This document shows, piece after piece, positions 1 through 11,109 of a stretch of 64,000 bases of DNA. Every line of letters starts with the position of its first letter. Position 1 is the first letter of the stretch. Made by a program: the position numbers and the translations under genes. The DNA lies in contig JAQISU010000041.1 of assembly GCA_029339505.1 (NCBI GenBank), positions 4,133,501 through 4,197,500 on the forward strand. The letters run 5' to 3'. The DNA is from Unio delphinus. Lineage: Eukaryota > Mollusca > Bivalvia > Unionida > Unionidae. The notes under the pieces were generated by a model. That model worked only from the letters and a program-made list of their open reading frames with translations, made no database searches and was not told the origin of the DNA.

Positions 1-1090
1 AAGTATATAGTGGACTCAAGAAAATTATGTGAAGTTCAGACAAAAGTTGTACAAAAAAAGGAATCATACACTAAACATATTAACATACTCTTGTAAATAA
101 CTAAAGCATGACTTGTGGGGTTTTATTTTTGCATTTTAATACGAAATTTTTTCAACATCTCTAAAAGCCCTTCCAGCATATTCACCTCTTTCTAATATGT
201 TATACCTGATAATGACCTAATCTAGAATTAAAGTTGGCATTCAGAAACTATGTGATCATGTCATGAAACACACGACTTCTCTTTCTTAACACTTTCATTC
301 AAAGGAACTTTGTCATCTAGTTCAGACCTGTCATTAAACTGGACATGGAGTGAAAAAATTATTTCATACTCAGAACCGTGTTGGTCTAACACAGAATCTA
401 ATACAGCAGAAGATATGATGGTATTTTGTGGATAATGTGCATACATGTTGGAGTAGCTTGCAAGTTGAAGTTCATGACTTGGGGTGCTAAGGCTTTCACC
501 AGATTCAAATATTGACTCAGCAACTGACTATGACTGACTGGATGTAACTTTCAGCACTGACTCAAATGAAAACGCTATTTTCCTGATTGGGTATGACTTT
601 CAACGGTGATTCAAATCAAATGTATAACTTTGACTGAATATATGCAGTATTGGTGCTGCTACATCCAAATGACATGCGATCCGAATGATTTTAGCCTGTT
701 CACAGTTAGATTCTTTAGGATTTGTATTCAGAAAAGTTCCAGGTGGATTGTGAAATAACTGAGCCAGTATGTAATGTTTCTGGTAGTGATCTATTCAGTA
801 AGTGGCTAAGAATCTATCATTATTTGATCTTGAACAGTGAGACTTTATTGACCGATTACTTTTGACTTTGACCATGGCAAGTTTCAGCAAACTTAACTTT
901 GAGGCTTCATATAATTGTTCAATTGCTTCGTCTTGGATTTCTCAGTTGCAAAAAGAAATCCAATAATTTAAATATAAAATCCACCATACTACCAAACGGG
1001 GCATGACTGGTTGGGGAAACCGTGCTTTAGCTTTATCTAAGACTTCTTCTTTTCGGCTTTTTCTTGGCAATTCAATTTTGCCTGTTCCTC
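1..1090. other. Non-coding stretch, nothing recognised
   Basis: AT-rich sequence without a convincing ORF or element. Around 480-660 there are loose repeats of TGACT and CTGACT words, too irregular to call an array. Confidence 0.5.
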
Positions 1091-1094
1091 CTCC

Positions 1095-1095
<1 letters not shown>

Positions 1096-1127
<32 letters not shown>
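1096..1127. repeat. (GT)n microsatellite
   Basis: About 16 uninterrupted GT dinucleotides, just left of a reverse-oriented SINE. Confidence 0.95.
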
Positions 1128-1129
<2 letters not shown>

Positions 1130-1137
1130 GTTTTTTA

Positions 1138-1428
1138 CGCAGCTTTAACTATGTTTCAGTGATTTCGCTACGATATCTGCAGTGTGACAGTTTATAGTTG
1201 TGCCTAGTACTGGGGCATCATGTCGCAGGCATGTATAGAATGATGTCCCACCCAGTCATATTATCCTAACACCAGGCCGACCCGTACTATCATTAACCTC
1301 TTAATACCGTTTCGCCAAGTGAGGCAGCTTCTAGTACCATAGTTGTAAGTATTCGGCATGACTCGGCCGGAATTAAATAAGCCCTCCCGCATCCACGGCG
1401 GACGCTCTAGCCACTAGACCACCGGAGT
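1138..1428 (-). mobile_element. tRNA-derived SINE, family 1, minus strand
   Basis: Read on the minus strand, the right end has a tRNA-like A box (GGTCTAGTGGCTAGAGCGTC) and then a Gly/Cys-rich head. The body shows the family-1 landmarks: the AGTCAT-like post-tRNA joint, the GAGGCAGCT-like segment, TTAAGAGGTTA, the GGATAAT..TGACTGGGTGGGACATCAT core and the CACTGCAGA..CGTAGCG tail. The same body recurs at 15905, 18735, 20166 and 57447. It is degenerate and non-autonomous, so it would rely on LINE machinery. Confidence 0.85.
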
Positions 1429-1608
1429 TGTATTAAAGTTTAAACCTATGTACATTCAGCAAACAATAATGTTAAAAACAAGGTAAAGGCCTTAAAACAA
1501 AGAGACACAATTACAATAACATAACATTTTGTGGTTGTGTCGATAAGGTTTAACAATACTCAGCGTCTCATTAGTTTGGAATAGCGGATACTTAATATAG
1601 TACCGGAA

Positions 1609-2060
1609 TTAAAATGCATTTCCAAGATATTCTGTCTGATTTGCTAATCCAAATAATAACCCAACTATGAGAGTGTTATTGGAAATTAAGTCAGCATTAC
1701 AAGGGAGAGGTACCTTGTTATAATCCAACGTTATGCTGCTAACTTCACATGTATTAGTCGAGAGAAATGGCTTGGTGAATGGGATTGTTTTTGAGCATTT
1801 CATTATAAGACGCTGAAAAAGGAGTTAAGATCATTTATGGTTGAAAGCCAACCATTGATAGTATATACAATATCTAATACTGTATCTATATGAGTAAGTA
1901 AAATGGAAAATAAAAATACCTCTTTCACTGGATATAGGAGCTTAAAAATTGGAATTATAATAGATTACATTCTACTATTATCCTTTATGTTCCAGGTCAT
2001 TACTCTGCTATACTGTACATTAAAAGACTTACAGTTTTAACGGTTTGTTCATGGCTAACA
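1609..2060. other. Non-coding stretch, nothing recognised
   Basis: AT-rich sequence. The 64-codon minus-strand ORF at 1609-1803 shows no recognisable motif. Confidence 0.4.
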
Positions 2061-2063
2061 ACA

Positions 2064-2310
2064 GGTAGGGTGAACAGACCAGCGTTTTGGAGCAAGTCTT
2101 TTTTGAAAATAAAGCTTTATACGAAAAAAAAATGAAAATAAAGGTCAAAAACGTCCAACCGAAGCCTCTAACAGACAGAGATTTACTCTCATGGGGTTGG
2201 CTCATTTTGTTACTTTGTCGCTTGTGGTTTCAAATTTGTGTGAATTTTCTTACCCACCCGAACACTCATTGTTGGTCGTCACCCTCCCTGCTGCTGTTTC
2301 TTAACTAAAA
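2064..2310 (+). repeat. Leader region shared with two virus-like copies
   Basis: This stretch aligns with the reverse complement of about 11112-11360 and, more weakly, with 42310-42480. Shared landmarks, in order, are AGGGTGAAC..ACCAG, TTTTGGAG.AAGTCT, CCTACGAAAA-like, AGGTCAA.AACGTC, AACCGAAGCCT, GGGTT.GCTCATTTTGTTA and CACTCATTGTTGGTC. At 11.1 kb and 42.4 kb it lies directly upstream of the helical Gln-rich ORF of the Polinton-like element, so it is probably that element's leader or promoter. The 73-codon ORF across it is a by-product. Confidence 0.6.
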
Positions 2311-2488
2311 ATATTATTACGACCTACACGATATCGCGACCGAGGATCACGTAATTTTATCGTGATAAATCTGTATGGGGTAGCTTGCGCACGTGAAAAG
2401 ACGTTTTTGAACTTAATCTTAGGATGGTGCCACTTATCCCATTTGAGCCATCTCATTATCAGATTCAACAGCAATTGCATCTTACCAG

Positions 2489-2651
2489 CAACGTTCCCTC
2501 TAAGCGAATGGTAGATGTGCGCGCAGTGCTCGCTGAACTGCGCAAGCATTACGGAGACCAGCAAAATTTAACGTTGGAATGAACAAAAATTGACAATTCA
2601 GCTGCGCGAGGATGCCTGAGCAGCTGCGCGCGCAGCTTAGAGGGAACGTTG
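2489..2651. mobile_element. hAT-type MITE with 8-bp target duplication
   Basis: The 163-bp element has perfect 17-bp terminal inverted repeats (CAACGTTCCCTCTAAGC and its complement). It is flanked by an exact 8-bp duplication, CTTACCAG, at 2481-2488 and 2652-2659. The size, the TIR and the 8-bp TSD fit a non-autonomous hAT element. The interior is rich in GCGC words and has no coding capacity. Confidence 0.93.
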
Positions 2652-2812
2652 CTTACCAGGTCCAGAAGGACCTATGATAATTGCACTGATATAATTGTGT
2701 TAGTGCTGGATGATGTTTGACTGATTCTTGGTTTCGTGTCGCTGAAAAATCAATGATTTCCATTGTCAACAAATATAATAAATAATATGGCTTTATACTA
2801 TGTTCGATGCAG

Positions 2813-2813
<1 letters not shown>

Positions 2814-2849
<36 letters not shown>
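2814..2849. repeat. (CA)n microsatellite
   Basis: About 18 CA units. Confidence 0.95.
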
Positions 2850-2850
<1 letters not shown>

Positions 2851-2939
2851 AGTGGATTAACAACAATAATAACAAAAAAGTAAAAGTGTACATTTACAGA
2901 TAAGTGTGTAAAGTGAGGTACAAAATAATACAAATTTAT

Positions 2940-3168
2940 CTCCCTTGACAAGTGAAGGTTAACTACCAGAAACTCTATCGGTTACGTATCCAGGACAAAA
3001 ACATCTTCCTGGATATAATTATTGTAGCCCTGGAACCCGGCTTGATATCCGGATTGATGAGTGAGATCAGCTAAGACTAGAAGAGTATCCAATAAATGCG
3101 ATTAATCAAGTATGTTATGTTCATGATGTTGGGTACAAAATTCAGAATTTACAACAATAATTGCACCT
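2940..3168 (+). pseudogene. Decayed PLA2-like domain of virus-like element
   Basis: An open frame with one internal stop contains a GYNYCxPGTxLD calcium-loop-like motif near 2990-3040 and a CYVHDVGYK active-site motif near 3115-3150. This is the His-Asp arrangement of the phospholipase A2 domain in parvovirus VP1 unique regions and related proteins. A worse copy with the same flanking residues is at 41500-41690. The stop between the two motifs and the lack of an upstream start make it a fossil. In parvoviruses the domain acts on membranes during entry; here it is only a relic. The family call rests on motifs read by eye. Confidence 0.6.
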
Positions 3169-3900
3169 TTCAGTGAATCGGTGATGTCATCCCCTAACCC
3201 GAAAATCAAAATCATCACGGGTGAGAGGCTGTTATAGCACCCTAACTTGAGTGCATCTATTTTTAGAAGGAGGGGTTTTCATAATGTAATCACTCACTTT
3301 AATATATCTTTGTTACAACAGTCCATGGGCAGGATTGCAAATTTATGGTTTATTTATTTACCTACGTACTTGTAGTAATTGTAGGCAATTGTTTAACAGT
3401 ATCTGCTTTGCTGCTTTTTTTAATGTATTTTCACAAATACAAGTCAGAAAAAAAACTTAGACCTTACAACGCATCTCGTGAATTCCACAACAAAGCGCTG
3501 TCCCATACGTTTCTGACCTACATACTTTCATTTTAAAGCTAAATTTTTAATACAATACTACCTATGCTTTGCTTTCAGTGAAATGTATATTTTTCTGAAT
3601 ATATTTGCCCGATGATTTACGAAAACACACAATTTAATAAACTTCTAGATCCCAAACTTGGCGATGTCAGCCATTATTTCCCCGTTATGTGCCACTCACA
3701 GTTTCAAACTATTTGCATGACAAATTAGTGTACAAGAGGCAGTACAATATACATCCAGATCAACAATTCTGATCTTAAAACACAAATTGCTATTTACACA
3801 TTATTGTTAAAGTTTCGAAACACAAGTTTGTATTTTTTATCATCAAAGGATAGCATGCAGAAATTGGGCAGTGATAGTTGCTGCCTTACTCTGGAAAGTG
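3169..3900. other. Non-coding stretch with a short hydrophobic ORF
   Basis: The ORF at 3345-3536 (63 codons) has one hydrophobic stretch rich in Val/Leu and no recognised family. It is more likely chance than a gene. Confidence 0.4.
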
Positions 3901-3905
3901 TTAAT

Positions 3906-4155
3906 GGTTGTTGTTGTTGTTGTTGTTGTTGTAGGGTTTAACGCAATTTTCTGTACATGATAGGCTATACATGGCTTCCAGTATAAATGGTGGAGGAAAA
4001 CCCTGGAAAGAACCACCGACTCACGAGAAGCTACAGGCAAGCTCTCTCACATACCCTAGTTGGCCGAACCCGAAACTCGAACCAAGGAGGACAGAGGTGA
4101 GATGGCAAAGATCCTTAAAAATGACACTTTAGGCCACTCGGACACTCGGGGCCCC
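3906..4155 (-). mobile_element. tRNA-derived SINE, family 2, minus strand
   Basis: Read on the minus strand it starts GGGCCCCGAGTG with an A-box-like segment, has a B box (GGTTCGAGTTTCGG), and ends ..GCGTTAAACCCTACAAC with a (CAA)n tail, seen here as (GTT)n at 3906-3933. About 60 nt separate the A and B boxes, as in class II (Leu/Ser) tRNAs. Four better copies lie at 12880, 21355, 21621 and 21875. Confidence 0.85.
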
Positions 4156-4880
4156 CAAGGGTTAATGGACAATAATCTATCAAAACACATGCTTGTGAAT
4201 AGGCAAAACACATGGTTGTGAATGTCAACGTAATCGATATCAAAATACTAGGCCTATCTACTGATTTATTGATGAATATCAGCTGGTTACGGTGAGGGGC
4301 ATCTCAAAAGGTATGGTCAGTCATTGTACTTCTAAACAAATCACAGGGCGAGGTCGTTTTTGCTTTTCTAACAGAATTAGGCGAAGTTTACACTTTTTAG
4401 GTGACTTAGTCGTCCACTTCGCCTGGTAGCGTAATCCCTGTTAATCCTGGGCTGGGTTAAATGACGTCCCGATGACTGATCTAGTAGATCAACCCCAGTG
4501 AGATTCGAACCTATCCTATCGAACTACCATCGTATGTATTCACTATTTTATAGTAACTGATCCACAAATAGATGTACAGCTTTCAAATAATACCTAAGAT
4601 ATCAGATAACCGTATGCTATATTATGCTAGCTATAAAATACATGTAAATGAAGAATGTTTCATTTCAAGCTGAAATAAAATAGAAATATCAACTATTAAT
4701 TAACCTAAAATACTATTATCAAAAAACATTTAATAACATGCAATATTAGGTAAATGGAAATTTTTCAAATATTTTGTGTAGATTAAAGTAATTGCTTTAA
4801 ATTGGTCTGTGTCTTGAGATGCCATGACTAAAGGCAATACCCATTCCCCATACATGATCGGTGGTTTACTGTATGTTAAA
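4156..4880. other. Non-coding stretch, nothing recognised
   Basis: AT-rich. A box-B-like string near 4500-4515 (minus strand, GGTTCGAATCTCAC) lacks a matching A box at tRNA spacing. Confidence 0.4.
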
Positions 4881-5050
4881 CCTCCTGGGTACTGAGGTAG
4901 GTGGAGACTGGGCATTACTCGAGGATACACCACCCAACCTCCTGAGTGCTGAGGTAGGTAGGGGCTGGGTATACTCGAGGATACACCACCCAACCTCGTG
5001 GGTACTGAGGTAGGTGGAGGCTGGGTATTACTCGAGGATACACAACCCGA
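4881..5050. repeat. Minisatellite, three 56-57-bp units
   Basis: Units begin at 4881, 4938 and 4994, each opening CCTCcTGgGTaCTGAGGTAGG and ending ACTCGAGGATACACCACCC. Because 57 is a multiple of three, a minus-strand ORF (4730-5071) runs through with a Pro/Gly/Tyr-rich repeat, but the 56-bp unit shifts the frame of the repeat. It lies just 3' of a gypsy integrase remnant on the same strand and may be part of that element's tail. Confidence 0.85.
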
Positions 5051-5439
5051 AGGAAGATCAGTATCCTCCATATTCTGTCGGTGTATTTGCCATAGACAAA
5101 GCCTCTGATGGAGGGAATGAAAGAGCAGCCTCTCTTTTTGGGATTAAAACGTCCTAATGAGATAGACCGAGGGCATACTGCTAGTCAAGGGGTTAAATCG
5201 CTTTCCTGTAAAAGAGAACCAATTGTCTCAGTGGGAAATAACATGTGGTTTCTGAGTATGTTACCGCTGAGCTTGGGATCGGGTTACTAATCAAGTATGG
5301 GCAGAAAATTGGTATACATTTCCAACTCAGAATTTGATTGTTCTGGGCTGGGGATCTGGTGTTGCTGATACTGATTCGGGTTTGGCTTTTCGGGACTTTT
5401 TTTTACCAGGAGAGCTAGATAAAGGTTTAAGGAAGTTAA

Positions 5440-5831
5440 AAGGGGGCAAAGATGTTCCTGTGAAAGATTTTCTGGTTTCCTTTGCCATCTTCTCTAAGAC
5501 TGTGTACCCTTTATAATGGTATGTCAGGGTTGGGAATCTGCTTGACTATGTAAGGGTGGTGTTCTCAGCGGTCGGTCAGTTTATGCTTTTCCTGAAATGA
5601 AACTGTTTTGATAAGTACGCGGTCGTTGACTTTTAGCTTGGCGGATCAAAAGTTTCGGTTGTCAACATCCTTGCTATGTGCTGCTTGTTTCCCCGCCTCT
5701 TCATCAGCACGTCTGTAAGAATATTGCAGGCGTTGTTGAAGTTTCTGCATGTAACCGGCCAGACCTTTGGCACCATCATTTCCAGAATGGGTGCTGATGA
5801 CTAAATAACGGCTACTCCCGCTAACTTGCAT
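5440..5831 (-). pseudogene. Ty3/gypsy pol 3' end (integrase C-terminus), decayed
   Basis: The minus-strand translation gives a basic helical stretch (YMQKLQQRLQYSYRRADEEA, 5646-5770). It is followed by LKVNDRVLIKT and KHKLTDRW (5560-5640), then a REDGKG..FHRN block near 5460. This order matches the C-terminal tail of Ty3/gypsy integrases, where the GDRVLV/GKHKL(A/T)DRWE motif precedes (R/E)xDGxGxxRTLHRN. It carries several stops, and neither the catalytic core nor the reverse transcriptase is present nearby. Confidence 0.7.
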
Positions 5832-6070
5832 ATGAGCCTTTCAGGGAAAGAATAAAACTGGTTGTCTGGGCTGTCTGGCTGAGACAGGGAACAGCTTGAG
5901 CATAACTGGTGAAATGATTTGTGATCACAAGAATATGCTCTAAACCAATCAGACCTTTCAAATGATAAGAAGAGCATGTACACCAGCACCCAAATAAAAC
6001 GTAAATGATTTGTTATTAATGGTTTTAGTATACACACTACTATTAGTACTGACGTGCTGGTAAAAATCAA

Positions 6071-7720
6071 CGCGATCTTTTTACTAGACCACGAAAACTG
6101 ATAACGGTCAAAAATGTGTATGGGTTGTATATTGTGTACTGTAAAGTGTGGTTTAATTTCAATTCGAATTTAAAATCTTATATGTTTAAAAATATAAAGG
6201 TACAAGAAATTTCATAGTTACGGTTCAAATAAAAATTGTAAAGCGATCTTACAATTCAAATTAATCCACGAAAACTGATAACACTACTAATGATAATCTA
6301 ATTCCAAATCCTACTTAACGTTTTGTGTTTACTAGGAAACAAAATAAAATGTAATTACCAGCACTGAAATGAAACATAAAATTAATTATTAGTAACAGTT
6401 GAAGTATATACACTACCGGTCAGAAAACATATTAATCAATTTCTAGTAGCAGAAGGTTTGATGTCGCAACGAATTACGTTAACTTTTTAAACCAAAATGT
6501 CCTATGAAAACCGTCGTTTCAATCAAGATATTTTGCAAATTTGCGTAAATAAATTTTTCATTTCCGATATGTACATTGTACATCTTTGGCTGTGTATGTA
6601 TAATTCATAATTCATAACTTGGATAGTTTATTATTAGCTGCTTGATAGAGTAGATGTATTTTAAATGAGTGATTAAATTATAATACAAATTTATGAGAGA
6701 ATATGGGGATAGTACGCATACTTTATATTACAATACTTTTAAGTATATTATATTCAAAAGTGCATTTAAATAATCCAATCCTAATTAATAACATGTTTTC
6801 GATTAATTTTTTATATAAAAAAATAAAATTTAATAATAATAATAACATTATAATTTCATTATAAATACATAATTTATACTACAATACACTGAGGGTATTT
6901 AATGATAACAAGTGAGTTCAATTGTTCCTTTCCTAATTGATCCTGCTTGTCCTAACATCAAACGCAACACACAAAAAAGACTTCAGTTAAAGTGGATTAA
7001 AAAGAGGAATAATTGTTTCATGTTTAAAGCATGATAAGTTGGTGCTTTGATTTATAAAGAAGTGACAATAAAGGTTATACAAATGTCTTCACTCGCCTTA
7101 ATTAGACATGTTCAATTTTGCACCTTATGAAGTGCCAATGTTGATTCTTCATGTAACCTTTTAATTAAAGCAACCTCACTATGTACAAAATAATAAATAT
7201 TGTGCTAGGACATAGTTAATGAGTAATGCATTGTTAATACTTACTCTGTTGTTATCGTTGAAAGTTATCGTGTGAGGAAAATTGCAAACCATTAAGTCAA
7301 CTTCTTTTATTTTTCAGTCTTCATTTTAAAATTATCAAAATCTTGCACGTTTAAATAAAAATATTTAATTTCATATTCATGGTCAATAATTGTAAATTTG
7401 ATTTTTAAATATAGATTATTTAAAGTCAACATTCTTGATATATTTCAGCATATTAATTGAATAATGCCATTTAATTATTTTTTTTACAATTAAATTTAAA
7501 GAAAGTGTTATCATGGTACCTATTGATGCTGACACAAGAAAAAAGTAATGTTAAGTGGTATTTCAGTATATGTTTTTGTTGTATCATGTTCGGACAGTTG
7601 TAGATAATTTTTAATCATTTTTTTAAAATGCATAGTTTTTCTTTCTTCCGTTTCCTTAGTACGTTCAGCGGTGCACTATGCATATTAGTTACCTCAAAAG
7701 AAGCTTCTTTTCTACGCAGA
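6071..7720. other. Long AT-rich non-coding stretch
   Basis: Very AT-rich with no supported gene. The phrase CCACGAAAACTGATAAC occurs at 6089 and again at 6267, so there is some local duplication. Confidence 0.5.
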
Positions 7721-7726
7721 TTACCC

Positions 7727-7879
7727 AGCTACAATGATCGGTCCCTCAGCCTATACGAGAACTCGCGAGGCAAATCTAGCTAAGGCTGATCGTTCGAAGT
7801 GGATCGCCAGGAATGAGTTGATATTATACCTCAGCGGGCAGCCGAGCTACTCAAGCTCGGAAGTGTATATCAATGACTG
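7727..7879 (+). other. Short open frame of higher GC, unknown
   Basis: About 50 codons stay open, from ATG at 7733 to TGA at 7877-7879, in a locally GC-richer patch. There is no recognised motif. It abuts the 3' end of the minus-strand virus-like copy. I do not claim it is a gene. Confidence 0.2.
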
Positions 7880-7949
7880 ATTGGCTGAACAAATCCAAAT
7901 GGTCCAGTGAAAAAAAAATAGATTGGATACAGCATTGTGAAATCACTCT

Positions 7950-9065
7950 GATATATCTGCAAACCAGAATCAACATTTTGATCACGTACCACAAATGTCA
8001 TCAACCGATGATAAATACGTTCAACATGATTTGGACCCTAATTTAGCAAAACTTCTTCAGAAGGTTCGTGATGTTACTTTATCCTCAAATAATCATAAGT
8101 AACTCCAAAAGCGCCAAAGATCATTGTATCTACTCTGGCATTTTCCTGAAACGCGATGAATATATGTCGTGGTGCTGACACTCCCCTGCTCTGATGCTAT
8201 CTGCCATAAGAAAAACACAGCAGTGTTACTTTAAATATTGTCTGTGGTCATTGTCAACCACGATAATGTTGATTTGCCGCCCTGACTCATAATAGAAAGT
8301 AACCTTTGTTCTTCGTCGATCGATGGAGCCATTACTGGCATCCACAGCGAAAGTTTTGTTATTATTATTTTTCCAGCATCAACTGCGTAGGGTTGCCAGA
8401 TTGCATCATTGTCTGTGGCTTTTCTGACAAGTACCACGGTGTCTTAAGCCCCAAATATTCTAATATTTATACAGAATCCAAATATATGTGATAATGAAAT
8501 CACACATAAAAAGTTTCAGTTTTGTCTCCATCTAATATCTAACATTGATCTGCGTGCTGCGAATCCCAATTTTAATTCATTAATGTAACATCGGTATCAG
8601 CCGCATTTATTGTTATATTATTGTGCTCAGGATGAGCAGTTGTAAGTTTTATCCCTTGCAAACATCACTGACGGACAAGCTTACATTAAGTAATCATTGG
8701 AATATCTTACCAGACCAAGTATCGTCGTGGCAACGTCAACATTTTTGAGACACGATTCAATATTTTTTTCCATCAAACATGCATGTGGCACTGTAAAATA
8801 ATTATATAACACCACTGTTAACAAAACAACTCGATCAACAATTCCGTATGCTGTATCATCTGCTTTCAGACGTCTACCTTCGATTTCAACAAAATGCCTC
8901 AGCTGGCAAGTAATATCAACTTGTTTTCTGAACCGGTATTTCGATTATTTTACGTGTGTTAGGTACACCGTGCGACATACGAATGATATTGATAATCACG
9001 AGCAGACTCGTTTTTGAGAAATTGGTGTGTCCATGTCAAATGCTGGATCAGATACACGTTTGAAT
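7950..9065 (-). pseudogene. Decayed capsid-like ORF of Polinton/adintovirus-like element
   Basis: Minus-strand blocks, in order: an N-terminal block near 8880-9060 with a (D)YQYHSYV-like phrase; a block near 8700-8870 with DVATTILGL; an intact 68-codon piece at 8231-8437 (KATDNDAIW.., then KLSLWMPVMAPS); and a block with APRHIFIAFQ near 8110-8165. The last two blocks align with plus-strand pieces at 38352-38528 and 38596-38690, and the N-terminal half with 44620-45000. From memory, this belongs to a family of uncharacterised capsid-like proteins multiplied in invertebrate genomes; I cannot verify that here. Many frameshifts and stops. Confidence 0.55.
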
Positions 9066-9204
9066 ATTTCATTCTGACATGAGTACACCAGCCAACTCTG
9101 CTTGTTTTGATGTGCAGCTTGATTTTTTATTTTACTGACATTTACACGCATAACTTCGGTTATAAGTAATTTTACTGGTTGCGCTTTTCATAGTTTTAAT
9201 CGTG

Positions 9205-9335
9205 TTTGCCTATCCTCTATTGCTAGGAATGCCTAACTGGCAACATCACCAACAGCACCAGTACCTTTAGCACGAACAACTACAATAGATTTAATTGCTA
9301 ATTGTTTTGCAGTCGGTAATGCTTTGGGGGCTATC
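9205..9335 (-). pseudogene. Decayed small Ala/Gly-rich ORF of virus-like element
   Basis: The minus-strand frame reads TAKQLAIKS..VVVRAKG.GAVGDVA and then an in-frame stop. It is a clear relative of the plus-strand ORF ending at 44457-44459 (IAKQLGMKAIDVVREKALG). In both places it lies between the helical Gln-rich ORF and the capsid-like ORF. It may encode a minor virion component; that is inferred from position and composition only. Confidence 0.5.
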
Positions 9336-9556
9336 CACCTAAAATGACCCTGAACAACATCACCGAGTCCATCACAATAGAATGCTTTATAGGTTGGTAA
9401 ATAGTGAATTTATTACCCTGATCATTATAGGTCCACGTTGAATATTAATGTATAATCATCTTTCTTTTCTTGTCACTGGTCTAATTGCACACTCTCAATT
9501 ACTGAGATAATCATCAACAATTTAATCAATGGAGAGACCGATAAACAATAATATAA

Positions 9557-10168
9557 TGTAATAAATTTGGAGTTGCTAGCCCGAAATAGTTAGCCAGTTA
9601 GTAGGAGCAAACATCACAGAGAGGAGTGTTAGTGAATTTGAACCATGCTGGGTTCGTTAGTAGTGATTTTAGGCACAAGCCGAATGACTGTGCCTTTTTG
9701 TAACATAGTCCATATTAAAATTCAGCGGTGTATATAAGTATTGTGATTGAAAAGGCAGCATTTATGGTTGGAAATCAGTAAATTATAGAATGGAATCAAT
9801 AAGTTGGAACTTGGTAGGTACCGTTTATGTGGCCATAGTGGAAAATGGGCGTATGTATATGAGCGTGATACGCCGGAAATTCTGTGGATTGACTGGCCTA
9901 GGGTCGCGCAGTTAAATATTTCCCAGTTAGTAAGGGAATACTGGTGTAATTTCTATGGCATGACAAGCTATCGGTACGGAAAACGGATGATAATGAATAA
10001 AAACCATGCAAAGATTATTAGTTATAGCAGACACGTCTTTCTTTCCATTTTACAACTCAAGTTGTATGGAAGTCTTTGGAAATTTGGGGAAAACTTATGA
10101 CTTCCAGCGTGACTCGCGCCAGGGTTTTGACACCGCTCGGTCAAGTGAATACCCCTGTGCGTGTAACA
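9557..10168. mobile_element. TG...CA element, copy 1 (solo-LTR-like, 612 bp)
   Basis: This is the same repeat as 26218-26891 in inverse orientation. It begins TGTAATAAATTTGGAG and ends GCGTGTAACA. The flanks ATAA (9553-9556) and ATAC (10169-10172) match at 3 of 4 bases, a 4-bp target duplication with one change. A TATATAAG box lies near 9731, about 70 bp before an ORF start (9804). Relative to copy 2 it lacks about 62 bp after ACCATGCAAA; GCAAA-type microhomology at both edges suggests a deletion. It sits inside the decayed minus-strand virus-like copy. Confidence 0.75.
9804..10100 (+). CDS. ORF in TG...CA element copy 1, unknown protein
   Basis: 98 codons. The first 70 residues (starting MELGRYRLCGHSGKW, with a later WCNFYGMTSYRYGK) are the same as in the 86-codon ORF of copy 2. 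After that the ~62-bp deletion shifts the frame and gives a different C-terminus. I do not recognise a family. The high identity of the whole element means the shared reading frame is not by itself evidence of selection. It may be a chance ORF in an LTR-like sequence. Confidence 0.3.
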   Translation: MELGRYRLCGHSGKWAYVYERDTPEILWIDWPRVAQLNISQLVREYWCNFYGMTSYRYGKRMIMNKNHAKIISYSRHVFLSILQLKLYGSLWKFGENL

Positions 10169-10224
10169 ATACATAATACGGCATGCAAATAATCGTTGAC
10201 AAATAGCAGCTTCTTCACTGATAA

Positions 10225-10335
10225 TTTCGAGGGAAATACTACCAGCTAGTTTTCAGCCAATCAGAATTTCAAGTCTATCAACATCAGCAAGGACGTTGTT
10301 ATGACATGGAGTAATAAGAAGAAAAAAACCTGGTA
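10225..10335 (-). pseudogene. 5' part of the small virus-like ORF, cut by insertion
   Basis: The minus-strand frame NNVLADVDRLEILIG, then a stop and CQRLFACRIM, matches a degenerate plus-strand frame at 44175-44320. The TG...CA element is inserted directly after it, separating it from its 3' part at 9205-9335. Confidence 0.5.
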
Positions 10336-10379
10336 CCTCAACCAATACCACTTCCAGTGGCGCCGGAGGTAAAACTTGC

Positions 10380-11100
10380 ATCCTGGCATAGTTCTTCTTC
10401 TTCACTTGTTGTTTGGACTGGTTGCTTTGATTGTTTTTCTGAGGTTGTTGTAATACTAACTATAGTTGTAATTTTTGTTGCTGTTGTAATTGTGAAAGAT
10501 ATTTATTCATCCCATCAATAAATGCAATATATATATTTCAGCATTACTTTCGACCCGATCAATTCCTTAGTGTATACGAAATATCCATTTATACCAGGTT
10601 TCATGACTTACACTCGGTCTTTAGATTTTTTTTCTCTCTGACCAACACGTTAATATCTTCTATAAAAGAAATATTAATTTCGGTAAATTTATTATTCACC
10701 TCAGTTCTGACTCTTACTTGTTTTCGTTTTGATTCAGATACATTTATATCACATATATCAGCACAAGATTGGTCAATATTGCTTACAAGTATTTTTCGCA
10801 TTGGTTGAGCAGCAGCTATTTTACCTGGAAGTTCTCTTAGAACCTTTATTGGGGGTTTTCTAGTTCTTTCTGCTATTGTTCCAGTTGATTTAGCGGTTTT
10901 CTCCAACATGGGAATAAGACCTTCGGTAGCCTTTTTAACATTTTCAAAAAAAATTTCTGCACCCTCTGCAAATTCAACCCAAGATTCTTGACTATCTTGT
11001 AGTTGTTGTTTGACAGAATCACGGACGGGGAGATATCTCTTAATTGCCTATAGTCGCTCGGGAACTAATCTAGATGTGTGAGATTCCATTATTGACATAT
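10380..11100 (-). pseudogene. Helical Gln-rich ORF of virus-like element
   Basis: On the minus strand, a frame beginning near 11098 runs through RDSVKQQLQDSQESWVEFAEG (about 10960-11025), then an intact 102-codon piece (10601-10909), and ends in a Gln/Asn/Ser-rich region (10390-10490). A homologous plus-strand series is at 42486-43240 (CKLQERQESQVKFAEGR), also with a Pro/Gln-rich end. There is an in-frame stop near 11048. The long helical pattern suggests a structural or scaffold role; no function is known to me. Confidence 0.5.
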
Positions 11101-11109
11101 TAATGCTTT

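Noticed and set aside
4730..5071. 113-codon Pro/Gly-rich minus-strand ORF
   Set aside because: It is the translation of a three-unit minisatellite whose second period is 56 bp, so the repeat frame is not kept.
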